Shown here: piece by piece, positions 34,864 to 44,203 of the stretch
Layout of the letters: every line of letters begins with the position of its first letter
Position numbering within the stretch: position 1 is the stretch's first letter
Source of the DNA: Polynucleobacter kasalickyi
GTDB taxonomy: Bacteria; Pseudomonadota; Gammaproteobacteria; Burkholderiales; Burkholderiaceae
Assembly: GCF_900176405.1 (NCBI RefSeq)
Contig: NZ_FWXJ01000004.1
Location: 1-64,000, forward strand
Direction: 5' to 3'
DNA: 64,000 nucleotides
Translations under genes and position numbers: made by a program
The notes under the pieces: generated by a model
What the model saw: only the letters and a program-made list of their open reading frames with translations
Told to the model about the DNA's origin: nothing
Databases searched by the model: none

Positions 34864-37071
34864 ATGACAATCCCAAAAGATTTAGAAAAAGGGCCTGAAG
34901 TGCAAAATCTGCCCCGCAGAAAATTTATTAAAAATTCAACCGTCCTAACCGCAGGATTTGCCTTTGGTTTTCAAATTCCTTTTGCATCAGATGCAAAAGA
35001 TACCGCACTTGAAGTGAATGCCTGGGTAGTGATTGAACCCGATGATACTTGTATCATTCGGATTGCAAGAGTGGAAATGGGGCAAGGAACTTTAACGGGT
35101 TTAGCCCAACTCGTGGCCGAAGAACTCGATTGCGACTGGCAAAAAGTAAAAACAGAAAAAGTATCCTCTAATGAAAATTTAAGCAGAAAAAATGTCTGGG
35201 GCGATATGTTGACCGTTGGTAGTTTTGGTCTTCGTTTCTCACAAGATTATGTTCGTCGAGGGGGTGCCACGGCCAGAGCCCTCCTGCTGCAAGCAGCTGC
35301 CAACGAATGGCAAGTGCCAGTTTCCGAACTAACTGTCACTGAGGGGATTATTCGTCATCCCTTTTCAGGGAAAAGTACCAGTTATGGCAAGGTTGCACAA
35401 GCAGCTGCAAAATTAACCCCACCTGACGCCAAAACAATTGCATTGAAAAACCCTAAGGACTGGAAAATTGTTGGGCAGCCTCTAAAGCGTTTGGATACTA
35501 AAGATAAATTAGACGGCAGTAAAATTTATGCCGTTGATGTGCAATTACCTGGAATGTTAAATGCCATTTACATTTCGGCCCCCGTTTTCGGTACAAAAAT
35601 TAATTCTTTTGATTCTGCTGAGGCATTCAAGATGCCTGGTGTTAAAAAAATTACTCAAATCAACAACGAAGCCTTTGCCGTCATCGCAGACACTTGGTGG
35701 CACGCTAAAGTTGCCAGTGAAAAAGTCAAAGTGACATGGGATGAATCGAATTTAGGTCTGACTAGCGATTCTGTGATTCACGCATACTTAGAAAATGGAC
35801 TTACATCAAACGAAGGTGTTTACGTTTTCCGAAATGATGGTAATGTCGAAAATGATTTATCAAGGGCTGTTAAAAAAGTAGAAGCTACTTATTCAGCACC
35901 TTTTTTAGCGCACGCTACCATGGAGCCTATGAATTGTGTCGCTAAAGTTACCGCCAATAGAGCTGAGATTTGGGTTCCTACGCAAGACCCCCAAGGAGCA
36001 CAATTGGCGATGTCTAAAACGTTGGGCTTACCCTTGGATCAATGTATTGTGAATCGCTATGATCCAGGCGGAGGATTTGGCAGGCGTGGCCGGGTCTCAG
36101 ATTATGTAATTAGTGCTCTGGAAATCGCTAAAGAAATGCCGGGGATTCCGATTAAGATGATCTGGACTCGGGAAGAAGATATGACTCATGGTCAATATCG
36201 TCCAATCACTCAAGCAAAGTTATCAGCGGGTTTAGATGATAAAAATAATCTAACTAGCTTAAAGATTCGTATCTCCGGCCAATCTATTTTTGCTTGGCGT
36301 AATCCGACTGCGAATATGACGGGATTTAAGGATGATTTTCAGTTGCAAGGATTGCATGGCGACCCTAAGAGCGATCAACAACTTTGCTATAAACCGCCCC
36401 ATGTAAAAGTTGAATGGGCAATGAGAAATACTCATGTGCCAGTCGGTACTTGGCGGGGTGTTAACGTCCCACAAAATTCATTTTATGTTGAGGCGTTTAT
36501 GGAGGAGGTTGCTAAAGCCGCTAAGATGGATTCTTATGCGTTTAGAAAGTCTTTAACCCATCATCCCAAACAACTAGCAACGCTTCAATTGGCAGCTGAA
36601 AAAGCCAATTGGGGAAAACCTCTACCTAAAGGTGTCTACCGTGGCATTAGTCAATTCATGAGCTATGGTACTCACTCAGCTTCAGTAGTTGAGCTATCCG
36701 TTGATAAAAAAGGTCAAGTCAAAGTTCACCGTGTCGTTTTAGTGGTTGATTGTGGCTATGCGGTCAATCCTGGACAAATTGAAGCACAAGTTGAAGGTTC
36801 AATAGTCTATGGTTTGAGTGCTGCAATGTGGGGGGAGTGCACCATAGAGCGTGGTCGTGTAAAACAAAAGAATTTTGATACTTATCGTGTCTTAAGACTG
36901 GCAGAGATGCCTAAAGTTGAAACCTATATTCACTCGACGGGAGATAAAATTTGGGGAGGAATTGGTGAACCTACCATTGCGGTAGTAGCACCAGCTGTAG
37001 TAAATGCAATTTACGCAGCAACTGGAAAACCGATTCGTGATTTACCGATTAAAAACAACCCACTCATTTAA
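34864..37071 (+). CDS. Molybdopterin-binding subunit of IorAB-type hydroxylase (Tat-exported)
   Basis: A 735-residue Mo subunit of the IorB class. A Tat signal (RRKFIKNSTVLTAGFAFGF) places it in the periplasm with its small partner. Marks include RVEMGQGTLTGLAQLVAEE near residue 67, DPGGGFGRRG, VPVGTWRGVNVPQN and the late catalytic-Glu region GGIGEPTIAVVAPAV. IorAB enzymes usually pass electrons to cytochromes; no heme-binding CXXCH is present in this chain. The substrate is likely an N-heterocycle or aldehyde. The CysB-like regulator follows 25 bp later. Confidence 0.92.
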   Translation: MTIPKDLEKGPEVQNLPRRKFIKNSTVLTAGFAFGFQIPFASDAKDTALEVNAWVVIEPDDTCIIRIARVEMGQGTLTGLAQLVAEELDCDWQKVKTEKVSSNENLSRKNVWGDMLTVGSFGLRFSQDYVRRGGATARALLLQAAANEWQVPVSELTVTEGIIRHPFSGKSTSYGKVAQAAAKLTPPDAKTIALKNPKDWKIVGQPLKRLDTKDKLDGSKIYAVDVQLPGMLNAIYISAPVFGTKINSFDSAEAFKMPGVKKITQINNEAFAVIADTWWHAKVASEKVKVTWDESNLGLTSDSVIHAYLENGLTSNEGVYVFRNDGNVENDLSRAVKKVEATYSAPFLAHATMEPMNCVAKVTANRAEIWVPTQDPQGAQLAMSKTLGLPLDQCIVNRYDPGGGFGRRGRVSDYVISALEIAKEMPGIPIKMIWTREEDMTHGQYRPITQAKLSAGLDDKNNLTSLKIRISGQSIFAWRNPTANMTGFKDDFQLQGLHGDPKSDQQLCYKPPHVKVEWAMRNTHVPVGTWRGVNVPQNSFYVEAFMEEVAKAAKMDSYAFRKSLTHHPKQLATLQLAAEKANWGKPLPKGVYRGISQFMSYGTHSASVVELSVDKKGQVKVHRVVLVVDCGYAVNPGQIEAQVEGSIVYGLSAAMWGECTIERGRVKQKNFDTYRVLRLAEMPKVETYIHSTGDKIWGGIGEPTIAVVAPAVVNAIYAATGKPIRDLPIKNNPLI

Positions 37072-37096
37072 ATAATAAATAAGCTGCGCTGCTTCT

Positions 37097-38023
37097 ATGA
37101 ATTTACAGCAATTAAGATACTTGTGCGCAGTGGTTGAAACCAAGTTTAATGTCTCGAAAGCCGCTGAGAGACTTTTCACTTCTCAACCAGGCATCAGTAA
37201 ACAAATACAACTTTTAGAGGGAGAGTTGGGCGTTTTATTGCTAGTTCGAAAAGGTAACCGCATCATCGGCTTAACGCCTCCAGGTGAAGAGGTTTATGCT
37301 GTGGCCCAAAGGATGTTAAGTGATGCCCTGAACTTAAAAAGAATCGGCGAAGAATTTTCAGCGAAGAACGAAGGTTCACTGGTTGTTGCTACCACCCATT
37401 TGCATGCTGGCTATGTACTCCCCAAAATCATTAAAAAATTCAGTGAAATGTATCCACAGGTCAGTGTCAATTTAAGACAATCTGATCCCCATCAAATAGC
37501 TCACTGGATTTGTTCTGGTGAAGCAGATATTGGTATTAGTGCCACCTTTGATGAAAGTCCTGAAGAGCTCATTTTATTTCCTTACTCAACGATTGAACGT
37601 TCGATCTTAGTACCGGAGGGTCATCCCTTATCTCAGCTAAAAAAAATCACTCTGGAGAAAATCGCACAATATCCAATTATTTCTTTAGACGCTAATTTTG
37701 CTGGTGGTTCAGGAATCAAACAGGTTTTTGAACGGCATCATTTAAAACCCAATTTTGTCCTAAGTGCCACAGATACAGATGTCATTAAAACCTATGTAGA
37801 AATTGGTCATGGTATTGCCATTATTCCCACGACAGCCTATGACACTATTCGTGATAGTGGCTTAGTCATTTTGGATGCTAGTGAATTGTTTCCAGCGATT
37901 CCAATTTTTATTCAAGTGAGAAGTGGTAAATACCTACGGCATTTTATGGAAGAGTTTATTACGATGGTTTGCCCTAATTGGAATGGTGAGCATCTTAATG
38001 GGGTTCTTTATAACGAGAAGTAA
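37097..38023 (+). CDS. LysR-family regulator (CysB/Cbl-like)
   Basis: A 308-residue regulator. The opening MNLQQLRYLCAVVETKFNVSK and SQPGISKQIQLLEGELG are close to the CysB/Cbl subgroup, including the YLCAVVE and TSQPGISKQI blocks. The effector domain contains LVVATTHLHAGYVLPKIIKKF, as in CysB (TTHTQARYALP there). CysB relatives sense sulfur status, but here the gene sits between a hydroxylase and a Bug receptor, so it may be a local catabolic regulator. No clear ribosome site before the ATG. Confidence 0.9.
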   Translation: MNLQQLRYLCAVVETKFNVSKAAERLFTSQPGISKQIQLLEGELGVLLLVRKGNRIIGLTPPGEEVYAVAQRMLSDALNLKRIGEEFSAKNEGSLVVATTHLHAGYVLPKIIKKFSEMYPQVSVNLRQSDPHQIAHWICSGEADIGISATFDESPEELILFPYSTIERSILVPEGHPLSQLKKITLEKIAQYPIISLDANFAGGSGIKQVFERHHLKPNFVLSATDTDVIKTYVEIGHGIAIIPTTAYDTIRDSGLVILDASELFPAIPIFIQVRSGKYLRHFMEEFITMVCPNWNGEHLNGVLYNEK

Positions 38024-38098
38024 TGTATCAGAATGAAAAGTTCTTTTTCGGTTGATAGATAAAAAGATATGATTTGAAAGAATAATTCAGGAGACTTT

Positions 38099-39070
38099 AT
38101 GAAAGATGCATCTTATTTAATTAATCTTCTCACGAAGAAAGTCGTTTTGATTTTGTGCATGACGTCTTTCATTGCTGTAGCGCAAAATTTTCCAGAAAAG
38201 CCGCTGCGGGTGATTGTTGGACCGGGACCTGACAGTCTAGCAAGGATTACTGGGGAGAAAATTGCGGAGGACTGGGGGCAGGCTGTCGTAGTTGAGGCCA
38301 AACCAGCTGCCGGAGGTATCGTTGCAGGAGATAGTGTTGCAAAGTCATCCCCTGATGGCTATACCTTACTCTTAAGCACAGGTTCATTCACGATTAATAG
38401 TGTTTTGCAACCCAAAATGCCTTACGATTTTCAAAATGATTTAGCCCCTGTAAGTTTGTTGGCTACATTACCCTTTGTCTTAGTTGTTAATGCATCATCC
38501 CCCATCAAGTCCTTGAAAGAGTTAATTGCTAGTGCCAAAACACAGCCAGGCAAATTAAACTATGCCTCTTCAGGGAGTGGCACTCCAGCCCATTTGGCCG
38601 GAGAAATGTTGAAGCAAATGGCGGGTATTGATATTTTGCACATTCCCTATAAAAGTGCTGCGGCTGGCGTTACAGATTTGTTAGGTGGGCAAGTTAATTT
38701 TATGTTTGTACCAGCACCATCTGCATTACCATTTATAAAGTCTAATCAATTAAAGGCTTTAGCAGTTAGTAGTCCTAAAAGATATTCTGTTTTACCAGAA
38801 CTTCCAACGGTGGCAGAAGAAGGCTACCCAAGTTTTGCGATTGTGGGTTGGAATGGGATTCATGTACCAGCAAAAACCCCGAAAAATATCATCGAAAAAC
38901 TCAATAAAGAGTTTGTTAAAGTAATGCACCAAAAAGAGGTGCAAGTTAAAGCAATCGCAGCAGGCTTTGAGCCAATGGGTAGTTCTGTAGAAGAGTTTTC
39001 CCAATTTGTTAAAAGTGATATTAGCCGCTCAAGTGAAGTCATTAAAACTGGCAACATTCAACCTTTTTAA
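38099..39070 (+). CDS. Bug/TctC-family periplasmic solute-binding receptor
   Basis: A 323-residue receptor with a signal peptide ending near IAVAQNFPEKP. It has VGPGPDSLARITGEKI in place of the usual GGxxD opening, AKPAAGGIVAGDSV, PDGYTLL and LHIPYKSAAAGVTDLLGG. The ligand-loop changes (PDSLAR, KSAAA) suggest a ligand different from the other Bug proteins here. AGGAGA precedes the ATG. It is followed by two cupin genes in a probable operon. Confidence 0.9.
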   Translation: MKDASYLINLLTKKVVLILCMTSFIAVAQNFPEKPLRVIVGPGPDSLARITGEKIAEDWGQAVVVEAKPAAGGIVAGDSVAKSSPDGYTLLLSTGSFTINSVLQPKMPYDFQNDLAPVSLLATLPFVLVVNASSPIKSLKELIASAKTQPGKLNYASSGSGTPAHLAGEMLKQMAGIDILHIPYKSAAAGVTDLLGGQVNFMFVPAPSALPFIKSNQLKALAVSSPKRYSVLPELPTVAEEGYPSFAIVGWNGIHVPAKTPKNIIEKLNKEFVKVMHQKEVQVKAIAAGFEPMGSSVEEFSQFVKSDISRSSEVIKTGNIQPF

Positions 39071-39081
39071 GAAAATTTAAA

Positions 39082-39660
39082 ATGACAATTAAGATGCGCC
39101 CCATTAGACGCATAGTAACGGGCAATGATGAGCAAGGCTTATCTGGGGTTCTTTACGATAGTTATGCACCGAATGTGAATGTTGGAACGATTGCTGCTAG
39201 TGCAGGCATGACGGACATCTGGGTTTATGAAAATTTGCCTGCAATTGTAGATGGAGCCCGCGATGATGGTAATTTACCTTTTTCATTTGATCCACCTGCT
39301 AATGGTGGACATTTACGAATTGTTCAATCGGCAAGTAAACCAGAGAATTATGATCCTGCTCTAGATACTACGGCGGTCCCTTTGCATGAACCTAGACTCA
39401 GAAAAAATGGTCACACCTGGGATCGTGGTGGGCAAAATGCCTATAGTTCACCGATTCATCAATCAGCAACGATTGATTATGGTGTTTTATTAAGTGGTAA
39501 ACGGACTTTAATTTTAGATGATGGCCATCGCGAGTTGTTGCCTGGGGATGTTGTCGTTCAACTCGCCAATTGGCATGGATGGACCAATCCTAGTGATACA
39601 AGTTTAATGGCATTCATCATGATGGGTGGCGTCGGCAAACCAAAGAAAGAGGAAGTTTGA
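39082..39660 (+). CDS. Cupin-domain protein (first of a pair)
   Basis: A 192-residue protein with a C-terminal cupin-type beta barrel (TIDYGVLLSGKRTLILDDGHRELLPGDVVVQLANWHGWTN, in parts). The first-motif histidines are weak. Its N-terminus MRPIRRIVTGNDEQGLS is repeated in the next protein (RRIVTIDNDQDRS), so the two are tandem paralogues. It lies 11 bp after the Bug receptor gene and 1 bp before the next start. Function unknown; such pairs accompany aromatic and heterocycle catabolic genes. Confidence 0.8.
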   Translation: MTIKMRPIRRIVTGNDEQGLSGVLYDSYAPNVNVGTIAASAGMTDIWVYENLPAIVDGARDDGNLPFSFDPPANGGHLRIVQSASKPENYDPALDTTAVPLHEPRLRKNGHTWDRGGQNAYSSPIHQSATIDYGVLLSGKRTLILDDGHRELLPGDVVVQLANWHGWTNPSDTSLMAFIMMGGVGKPKKEEV

Positions 39661-39661
39661 G

Positions 39662-40189
39662 ATGGTACGAAGAATCGTAACAATCGATAATGATCAAGAT
39701 CGATCTTTTGCTTTAGCAGATGATCATCTCCAGAATCCTTTATTAGACCCCGCGCGACCAGGGTTTTTTAGACAAAAAATTTGGTTAACTGACTCTAGTC
39801 CAGCGGTTATTCATGATCTTGCATGGATTGATGATGTGCCGGAATTGCTTGAACCTTTAGCTGGCGGCAGTATTTTTCATATTTATCAATTTCCACCTGA
39901 TAGGGTATGGTTAGAGAATATTGACGCCAAAAAAATTGCAAGTTTCTATAAGTCGGTGAACGCCGAACATGCTATGCAGACGGAGCAGAATTTACATCCC
40001 TATTTACAAAAGACACAAACTTTAGACCTTTGTGTCATTTTAAAAGGTGAAATCAGTCTCATCTTAGATAAGGAAACTGTTGTATTGCATGAGGGAGATA
40101 CGGTGGTTCAAAGAGCAACGCGCCATGCCTGGAGCAATCACTCTTCAACACCCTGTGTAATCGCTATTTCATCGCATTGCGCGAAATAA
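39662..40189 (+). CDS. Cupin-domain protein (second of a pair)
   Basis: A 175-residue paralogue of the preceding protein, with the matching C-terminal barrel LDLCVILKGEISLILDKETV and GDTVVQRATRHAWSNHS. ATG at 39662, one base after the upstream stop with AGAGGAAG before it, gives the aligned N-terminus MVRRIVTIDND; a longer frame start inside the previous gene is not needed. It converges with the SMP-30 genes, with 4 bp between stops. Confidence 0.8.
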   Translation: MVRRIVTIDNDQDRSFALADDHLQNPLLDPARPGFFRQKIWLTDSSPAVIHDLAWIDDVPELLEPLAGGSIFHIYQFPPDRVWLENIDAKKIASFYKSVNAEHAMQTEQNLHPYLQKTQTLDLCVILKGEISLILDKETVVLHEGDTVVQRATRHAWSNHSSTPCVIAISSHCAK

Positions 40190-40193
40190 ACAG

Positions 40194-41069
40194 TTAGATA
40201 GTCACTCGATAGATACAACGATCGCTACTCGTAATATAGAGTAAGTTCGGATTTGTTTGACTGAAGGTGATTCGTTGTGGAACACCATGGTGAAATGGAA
40301 TACCCTCTATCAGATTGCCATCTTGGGAAAAGATATAGATGGCTGGTGTCATACCGGACTCTAAATCTCCAGCACTAGCGAAGATATTGCCAACTTGATC
40401 TTTGCATAGGCCATGAATTCCACCATGGATAAGTTTCCCATCACTGCCAAAGCTATGTAAAACCCGATATTTTCCTAACTCGCCATTTGCTAGGATAGGA
40501 TAAGCTCTCAACTCTCTATTTTTTGAAACAGTACTGGGATTTTCAGAAACATAAAGGGTTTTCTCATCTGTTGATAAGAGAATCGCTTTAGGAACTTCAG
40601 TATCAAAACTCATTCTTCGAATCGTCCAATGACCAATCTGATCTTTCTCTAGACGCATAATGGATGCGTGCGGCAATGGCGGAAAAATTTGTGGACCAAA
40701 TGCTTGTGTACCACTATGTGGGTCAGAAAACCAAACGCGATTTTTTGAGTCGATCGACAAATCATAAGGATGGTTATGAATTAATCCTTCAAAACGCGTT
40801 GCGGTAACATTCGCGCTACCATTCGGTTGTAATTGGATAATCCTTCGACCACCTTCTTGACAAACAAAAATACTACCATCCTTGGCTAGTGCCATCCCGT
40901 TCATGCGCCCAGTATAGGCTCGAAACGTATTGGTGGAATTTGTGCTTGGATGCCACTGTTGTAGAAGTAGTTCATCCATTAAGCTAAATAAAAGGGTATC
41001 TTCATACCAAAGAATCCCACCTAAGTTGCTATTAAATGGCCCTGCTATTTTTTCAAATGTACGATTCAT
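40194..41069 (-). CDS. SMP-30/gluconolactonase-family lactonase (copy 1)
   Basis: A 291-residue six-bladed propeller protein of the SMP-30/LRE family, which hydrolyses sugar or other lactones using a divalent metal. Blade marks include GMNGMALAKDGSIFVCQEG, HPYDLSIDSKNRVWFSDPHS and GLCKDQVGNIFASAGD. There is no signal peptide. AGGAAC lies upstream of the ATG. It follows a second SMP-30 gene by 12 bp and is last in a three-gene operon with the ThDP enzyme. Confidence 0.85.
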   Translation of the reverse strand: MNRTFEKIAGPFNSNLGGILWYEDTLLFSLMDELLLQQWHPSTNSTNTFRAYTGRMNGMALAKDGSIFVCQEGGRRIIQLQPNGSANVTATRFEGLIHNHPYDLSIDSKNRVWFSDPHSGTQAFGPQIFPPLPHASIMRLEKDQIGHWTIRRMSFDTEVPKAILLSTDEKTLYVSENPSTVSKNRELRAYPILANGELGKYRVLHSFGSDGKLIHGGIHGLCKDQVGNIFASAGDLESGMTPAIYIFSQDGNLIEGIPFHHGVPQRITFSQTNPNLLYITSSDRCIYRVTI

Positions 41070-41081
41070 AGTTTATTGTTC

Positions 41082-41975
41082 CTACCAAGTTTCAATGCCA
41101 GCAACTTTTAAACGCGTACGATATACATTGTTAAAAGTTGTTACGTACAAAGACTGCCAATCGCTGTCTCCCCAGGCCATATTGGTACAGTGGCCATGAA
41201 TCTTTAATTTTCCTAATAGTTTGCCAGCAGGACTAATCACATGAATTCCACCTGGTCCAGTACAGTAAACATTTCCTAGACTGTCCACTTTCATTCCATC
41301 GGCTACCCCATCTTCATCACCTGAAAGTTGGTAAAACAATTTACCTGGCCCCATGCTGCCATCAGCCTTTACTTCAAAAGATCTAATTTGAGCAAGTTTG
41401 GTGTCATTCACATAGAGTAATTTTTCATCTGGAGAAAATGCTAATCCATTTGGATAAGTACAGTCCTCGATTGCGAGACTTACTACCTGGCCATCTGGAG
41501 ATAGTCGGAACACTCCTTGAAAATCAAGGTAACGTTGGACGTCTTGAGCAACCATCCCAGGGATCACGAGACCACCAGCAGAATCTGTCCAATAGATGGA
41601 GCCGTCGGATTTCACGACAATATCATTCGGACTATTAAATTTCTTGCCATCATAATGTGAGGCAACTGTAGAAATTCTGCCATCAGTTTCAAAACGAAGT
41701 ATTTGACGATTACACCAGCCAGCGACTAATAAACGTCCCTGTAGATCAAAGGTCATACCGTTCATATGACCAGACGGATTTAATACGATTTCTTTACCAA
41801 CACCAGGCTTCCATTTCCAAACCTTACTGCCGATGATGTCCACGAAATATAGTTGTTGAGTTCTTTTGTCCCAAACAGGACCCTCGGCAAAAGTGAATCC
41901 CTGAGCAATATTATCTAAGGTCGGGTGGGGATCAATAATATCTAAAAATTCAGGGGAGCAAATTTCAATATCCAT
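41082..41975 (-). CDS. SMP-30/gluconolactonase-family lactonase (copy 2)
   Basis: A 297-residue paralogue of the next gene. It has the metal-site Glu region GFTFAEGPVWDKR near residue 29, GHMNGMTFDLQGRLLVAG, KFNSPNDIVVKSDGSIYWTD (the Asn/Asp metal ligands of SMP-30) and TYPNGLAFSPDEKLLYVND. The start at 41975 follows AAGGAT and overlaps the upstream ThDP gene by 11 bp; an earlier start would overlap far more. This copy keeps the full metal motif, so it is the better candidate for an active lactonase. Confidence 0.9.
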   Translation of the reverse strand: MDIEICSPEFLDIIDPHPTLDNIAQGFTFAEGPVWDKRTQQLYFVDIIGSKVWKWKPGVGKEIVLNPSGHMNGMTFDLQGRLLVAGWCNRQILRFETDGRISTVASHYDGKKFNSPNDIVVKSDGSIYWTDSAGGLVIPGMVAQDVQRYLDFQGVFRLSPDGQVVSLAIEDCTYPNGLAFSPDEKLLYVNDTKLAQIRSFEVKADGSMGPGKLFYQLSGDEDGVADGMKVDSLGNVYCTGPGGIHVISPAGKLLGKLKIHGHCTNMAWGDSDWQSLYVTTFNNVYRTRLKVAGIETW

Positions 41976-43683
41976 AGGTATCCTTTGGTGTCCAGGCTTT
42001 TTTAGCAAATGCTTGTACATCACTAATAACATCAATCACAACAGGTTTATTAAGAGTAAAGGCGTGTTGTAAAGTTTCTTCTAGTACATTTGGATCAGTA
42101 ACTCGAATACCTACACAGCCTAAAGATTGCGCTAACTCGGCAAAATTAATCGTTTCAAATTGCCATAATGCTTTCAAGTCTGCATTACTCGCTGCTTCCT
42201 TACTTCCGTACGCACTATCCCATAAGGGAATTTCTTGGTTGAGGGCACCATTATTGTTGACGACAACAACGAGATTGATGTTGAATCTAGCAGCTGTCTC
42301 CAACTCCGCAATATGATAGTAAAAAGCACCATCGCCAGTGAAACAAACGACTGTTTGATCGGGCAGTGCACATTGCACGCCCATGGCTCCTGGGAATCCC
42401 CAGCCCATCGATCCAGCACAACGTATATAGGATTGAGTAGCGTGTTGAAGTTGCACCATCGCACCTGTCCACATCCCAGAATGTCCAGTATCCGAAACAA
42501 CGACACCATCTTTTGGCAAAGTATTAGAAATTGCCTGACAAATACGTTCTGGTCGAATGGGAGTATTATTCGAATTTAATAATGCAGAAAAATCATCGCG
42601 CCATTTTTTTACTAAAGATTGGGTATGTTCCACCCAAGGGGCGAAGCTTTTAATGCTGGAACTAGAAAATTTTGGACCATTTAAATAGTCGATTAACTGT
42701 TGTAAAACAGCCTTTGCATCGCCATTCAACGATACTGAGTTAGGGTAGTTGCGGCCTAGTTCAACCCCTTCAATGTCGAGTTGAATAACTGGAGTTCCGG
42801 TTGGTGGAACGGCCCAATCGACCGTAGTTTGACCACCGGTTTTACTACCGATAAAAAACACTAAATCTGCTTCACAAACTGCTTTGTTGGCACATTCTCT
42901 AGAGTAGGATCCAACCACACCAACTGATAATGGATGACTATCAGGAATAACTGCTTTGCCGTTAAGTGAACAAGCGACTGGAATACCAAATTGCTCAGCG
43001 AAGGCAATTAACTCTGCTTGTGCCCCAGAGGAGATGACACCACCACCAGCAACAATAATGGGTTTAGAGACTTTTTGTAGGAGTTCTATACTTGCTGCAA
43101 TATCTTCATCAGAGGCTTTGGGACGAAAGGCAGGAGTTTTAGAAAATCTTTTTTCTGTTAGTGGATTGAAATCGCTTGTGCCATTCGCAATTTGACCATG
43201 AGGTCCTTTAATCTGTAAATGGACGGGGCCAGGTGTGCCTGAAGTTGCACTTCTGAAGGCTTGACGAATTAAATCGGGCATTCTAGAAATGTCGTCAATT
43301 CGGGCATTAAATTTAGTTACGCTATCAAATTGACTAAAGTCTTCAACTTCTTGATAGCCATTTTTATAATGCGCATTGGTTGGAGGCCCACCTGTAATAG
43401 CAATCAGAGGTGCTGATGCCATATAAGCATCGCGTAGGCCAGCTGCAAGATTGGAGCCACCAATTTGTTGTGACATGCAAATACCTGGTTTACCACTTGC
43501 TCTTGCATAGCCATCGGCCATATAGGCAGCTGATTTTTCGCCATGGGTCATGACGCGTTTGATACCCATGTTTTCCATTTCGGCGAGCCCACCTAGCATA
43601 ATCGCTGGGATATAAAAAACATGGCTTACATCGTAATCTCTTAGCATCTCAGCAAATAAGCGTGAGCCTGTCATTTGCGTCAT
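41965..43683 (-). CDS. Thiamine-diphosphate-dependent enzyme (acetolactate synthase/decarboxylase-like)
   Basis: A 572-residue ThDP enzyme. The catalytic Glu lies at about 49 (THGEKSAAYMADGYAR), and the cofactor motif is GDGAFYYHIAELETAARFN ending in VVVNNNG. The fold is that of acetolactate synthase, benzoylformate decarboxylase and oxalyl-CoA decarboxylase. With two lactonases downstream, a 2-keto-acid decarboxylase or carboligase in sugar-acid or aromatic-acid catabolism is likely. SD AGGAG six bases before ATG. First gene of the operon. Confidence 0.92.
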   Translation of the reverse strand: MTQMTGSRLFAEMLRDYDVSHVFYIPAIMLGGLAEMENMGIKRVMTHGEKSAAYMADGYARASGKPGICMSQQIGGSNLAAGLRDAYMASAPLIAITGGPPTNAHYKNGYQEVEDFSQFDSVTKFNARIDDISRMPDLIRQAFRSATSGTPGPVHLQIKGPHGQIANGTSDFNPLTEKRFSKTPAFRPKASDEDIAASIELLQKVSKPIIVAGGGVISSGAQAELIAFAEQFGIPVACSLNGKAVIPDSHPLSVGVVGSYSRECANKAVCEADLVFFIGSKTGGQTTVDWAVPPTGTPVIQLDIEGVELGRNYPNSVSLNGDAKAVLQQLIDYLNGPKFSSSSIKSFAPWVEHTQSLVKKWRDDFSALLNSNNTPIRPERICQAISNTLPKDGVVVSDTGHSGMWTGAMVQLQHATQSYIRCAGSMGWGFPGAMGVQCALPDQTVVCFTGDGAFYYHIAELETAARFNINLVVVVNNNGALNQEIPLWDSAYGSKEAASNADLKALWQFETINFAELAQSLGCVGIRVTDPNVLEETLQHAFTLNKPVVIDVISDVQAFAKKAWTPKDTYGY

Positions 43684-43753
43684 TTTGACTCCTAAAAATA
43701 GTTATGCTTCAATCATACTAAAATTGAATTTATAGGTATAGGAACTCTTAGTT

Positions 43754-43784
43754 ATAGAACTATATTTGTTGAATATGGTTCTAT
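43754..43784. promoter_or_regulatory. Inverted repeat in the divergent ThDP/DUF4387 gap
   Basis: ATAGAACTATA (43754-43764) and TATGGTTCTAT (43774-43784) match as arms with one mismatch, and ATAGGAAC occurs once more just to the left. A shared operator for the two divergent operons is plausible. No regulator gene is adjacent. Confidence 0.4.
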
Positions 43785-43856
43785 GCTAACTAATGAATCA
43801 GCTATTTTTGCCATGATAATATAAGGTATTAAAAAATTATTAGGAGATAGCAATTC

Positions 43857-44162
43857 ATGAAGTTAATGGATATTGCCAAAGTGATTCGTAGTAAAAATGC
43901 AGGTCCTCGATGCACTACTTTAGATATTATGTTTGCTAATGCAGAAGACTTTGAGCGTGCTTGTTCTAGTAAAAATTTGAGCAAAAAATCGATATCTGAA
44001 CTATATGGTGTTGAGGAAGGTCAAATTAAAGAAATTCAATACCCTATTTCAAATGCAATTAAATTTAGCATACCGCGTAAAGTTACAGCCGGCGATCCTG
44101 GCGACAAGGATGTGTATGGAGCTCAACAACATGCCAGATTATTTCATCTTGAGATTGATTAA
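43857..44162 (+). CDS. DUF4387 protein (AtuA partner)
   Basis: A 101-residue cytosolic protein. The opening MKLMDIAKVIRSKNAGPRCTT, ITFDI-like strand (TLDIMFANAEDFERA) and HARLFHLEID end are the DUF4387 pattern. It is almost always encoded next to AtuA-type proteins, as here, and probably forms a small subunit with it. AGGAGA lies 9 bases upstream. Confidence 0.88.
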   Translation: MKLMDIAKVIRSKNAGPRCTTLDIMFANAEDFERACSSKNLSKKSISELYGVEEGQIKEIQYPISNAIKFSIPRKVTAGDPGDKDVYGAQQHARLFHLEID

Positions 44163-44203
44163 TTTTTATCTAGAATGAATTTCTAAATAACTGGAAAGTA
44201 AAT

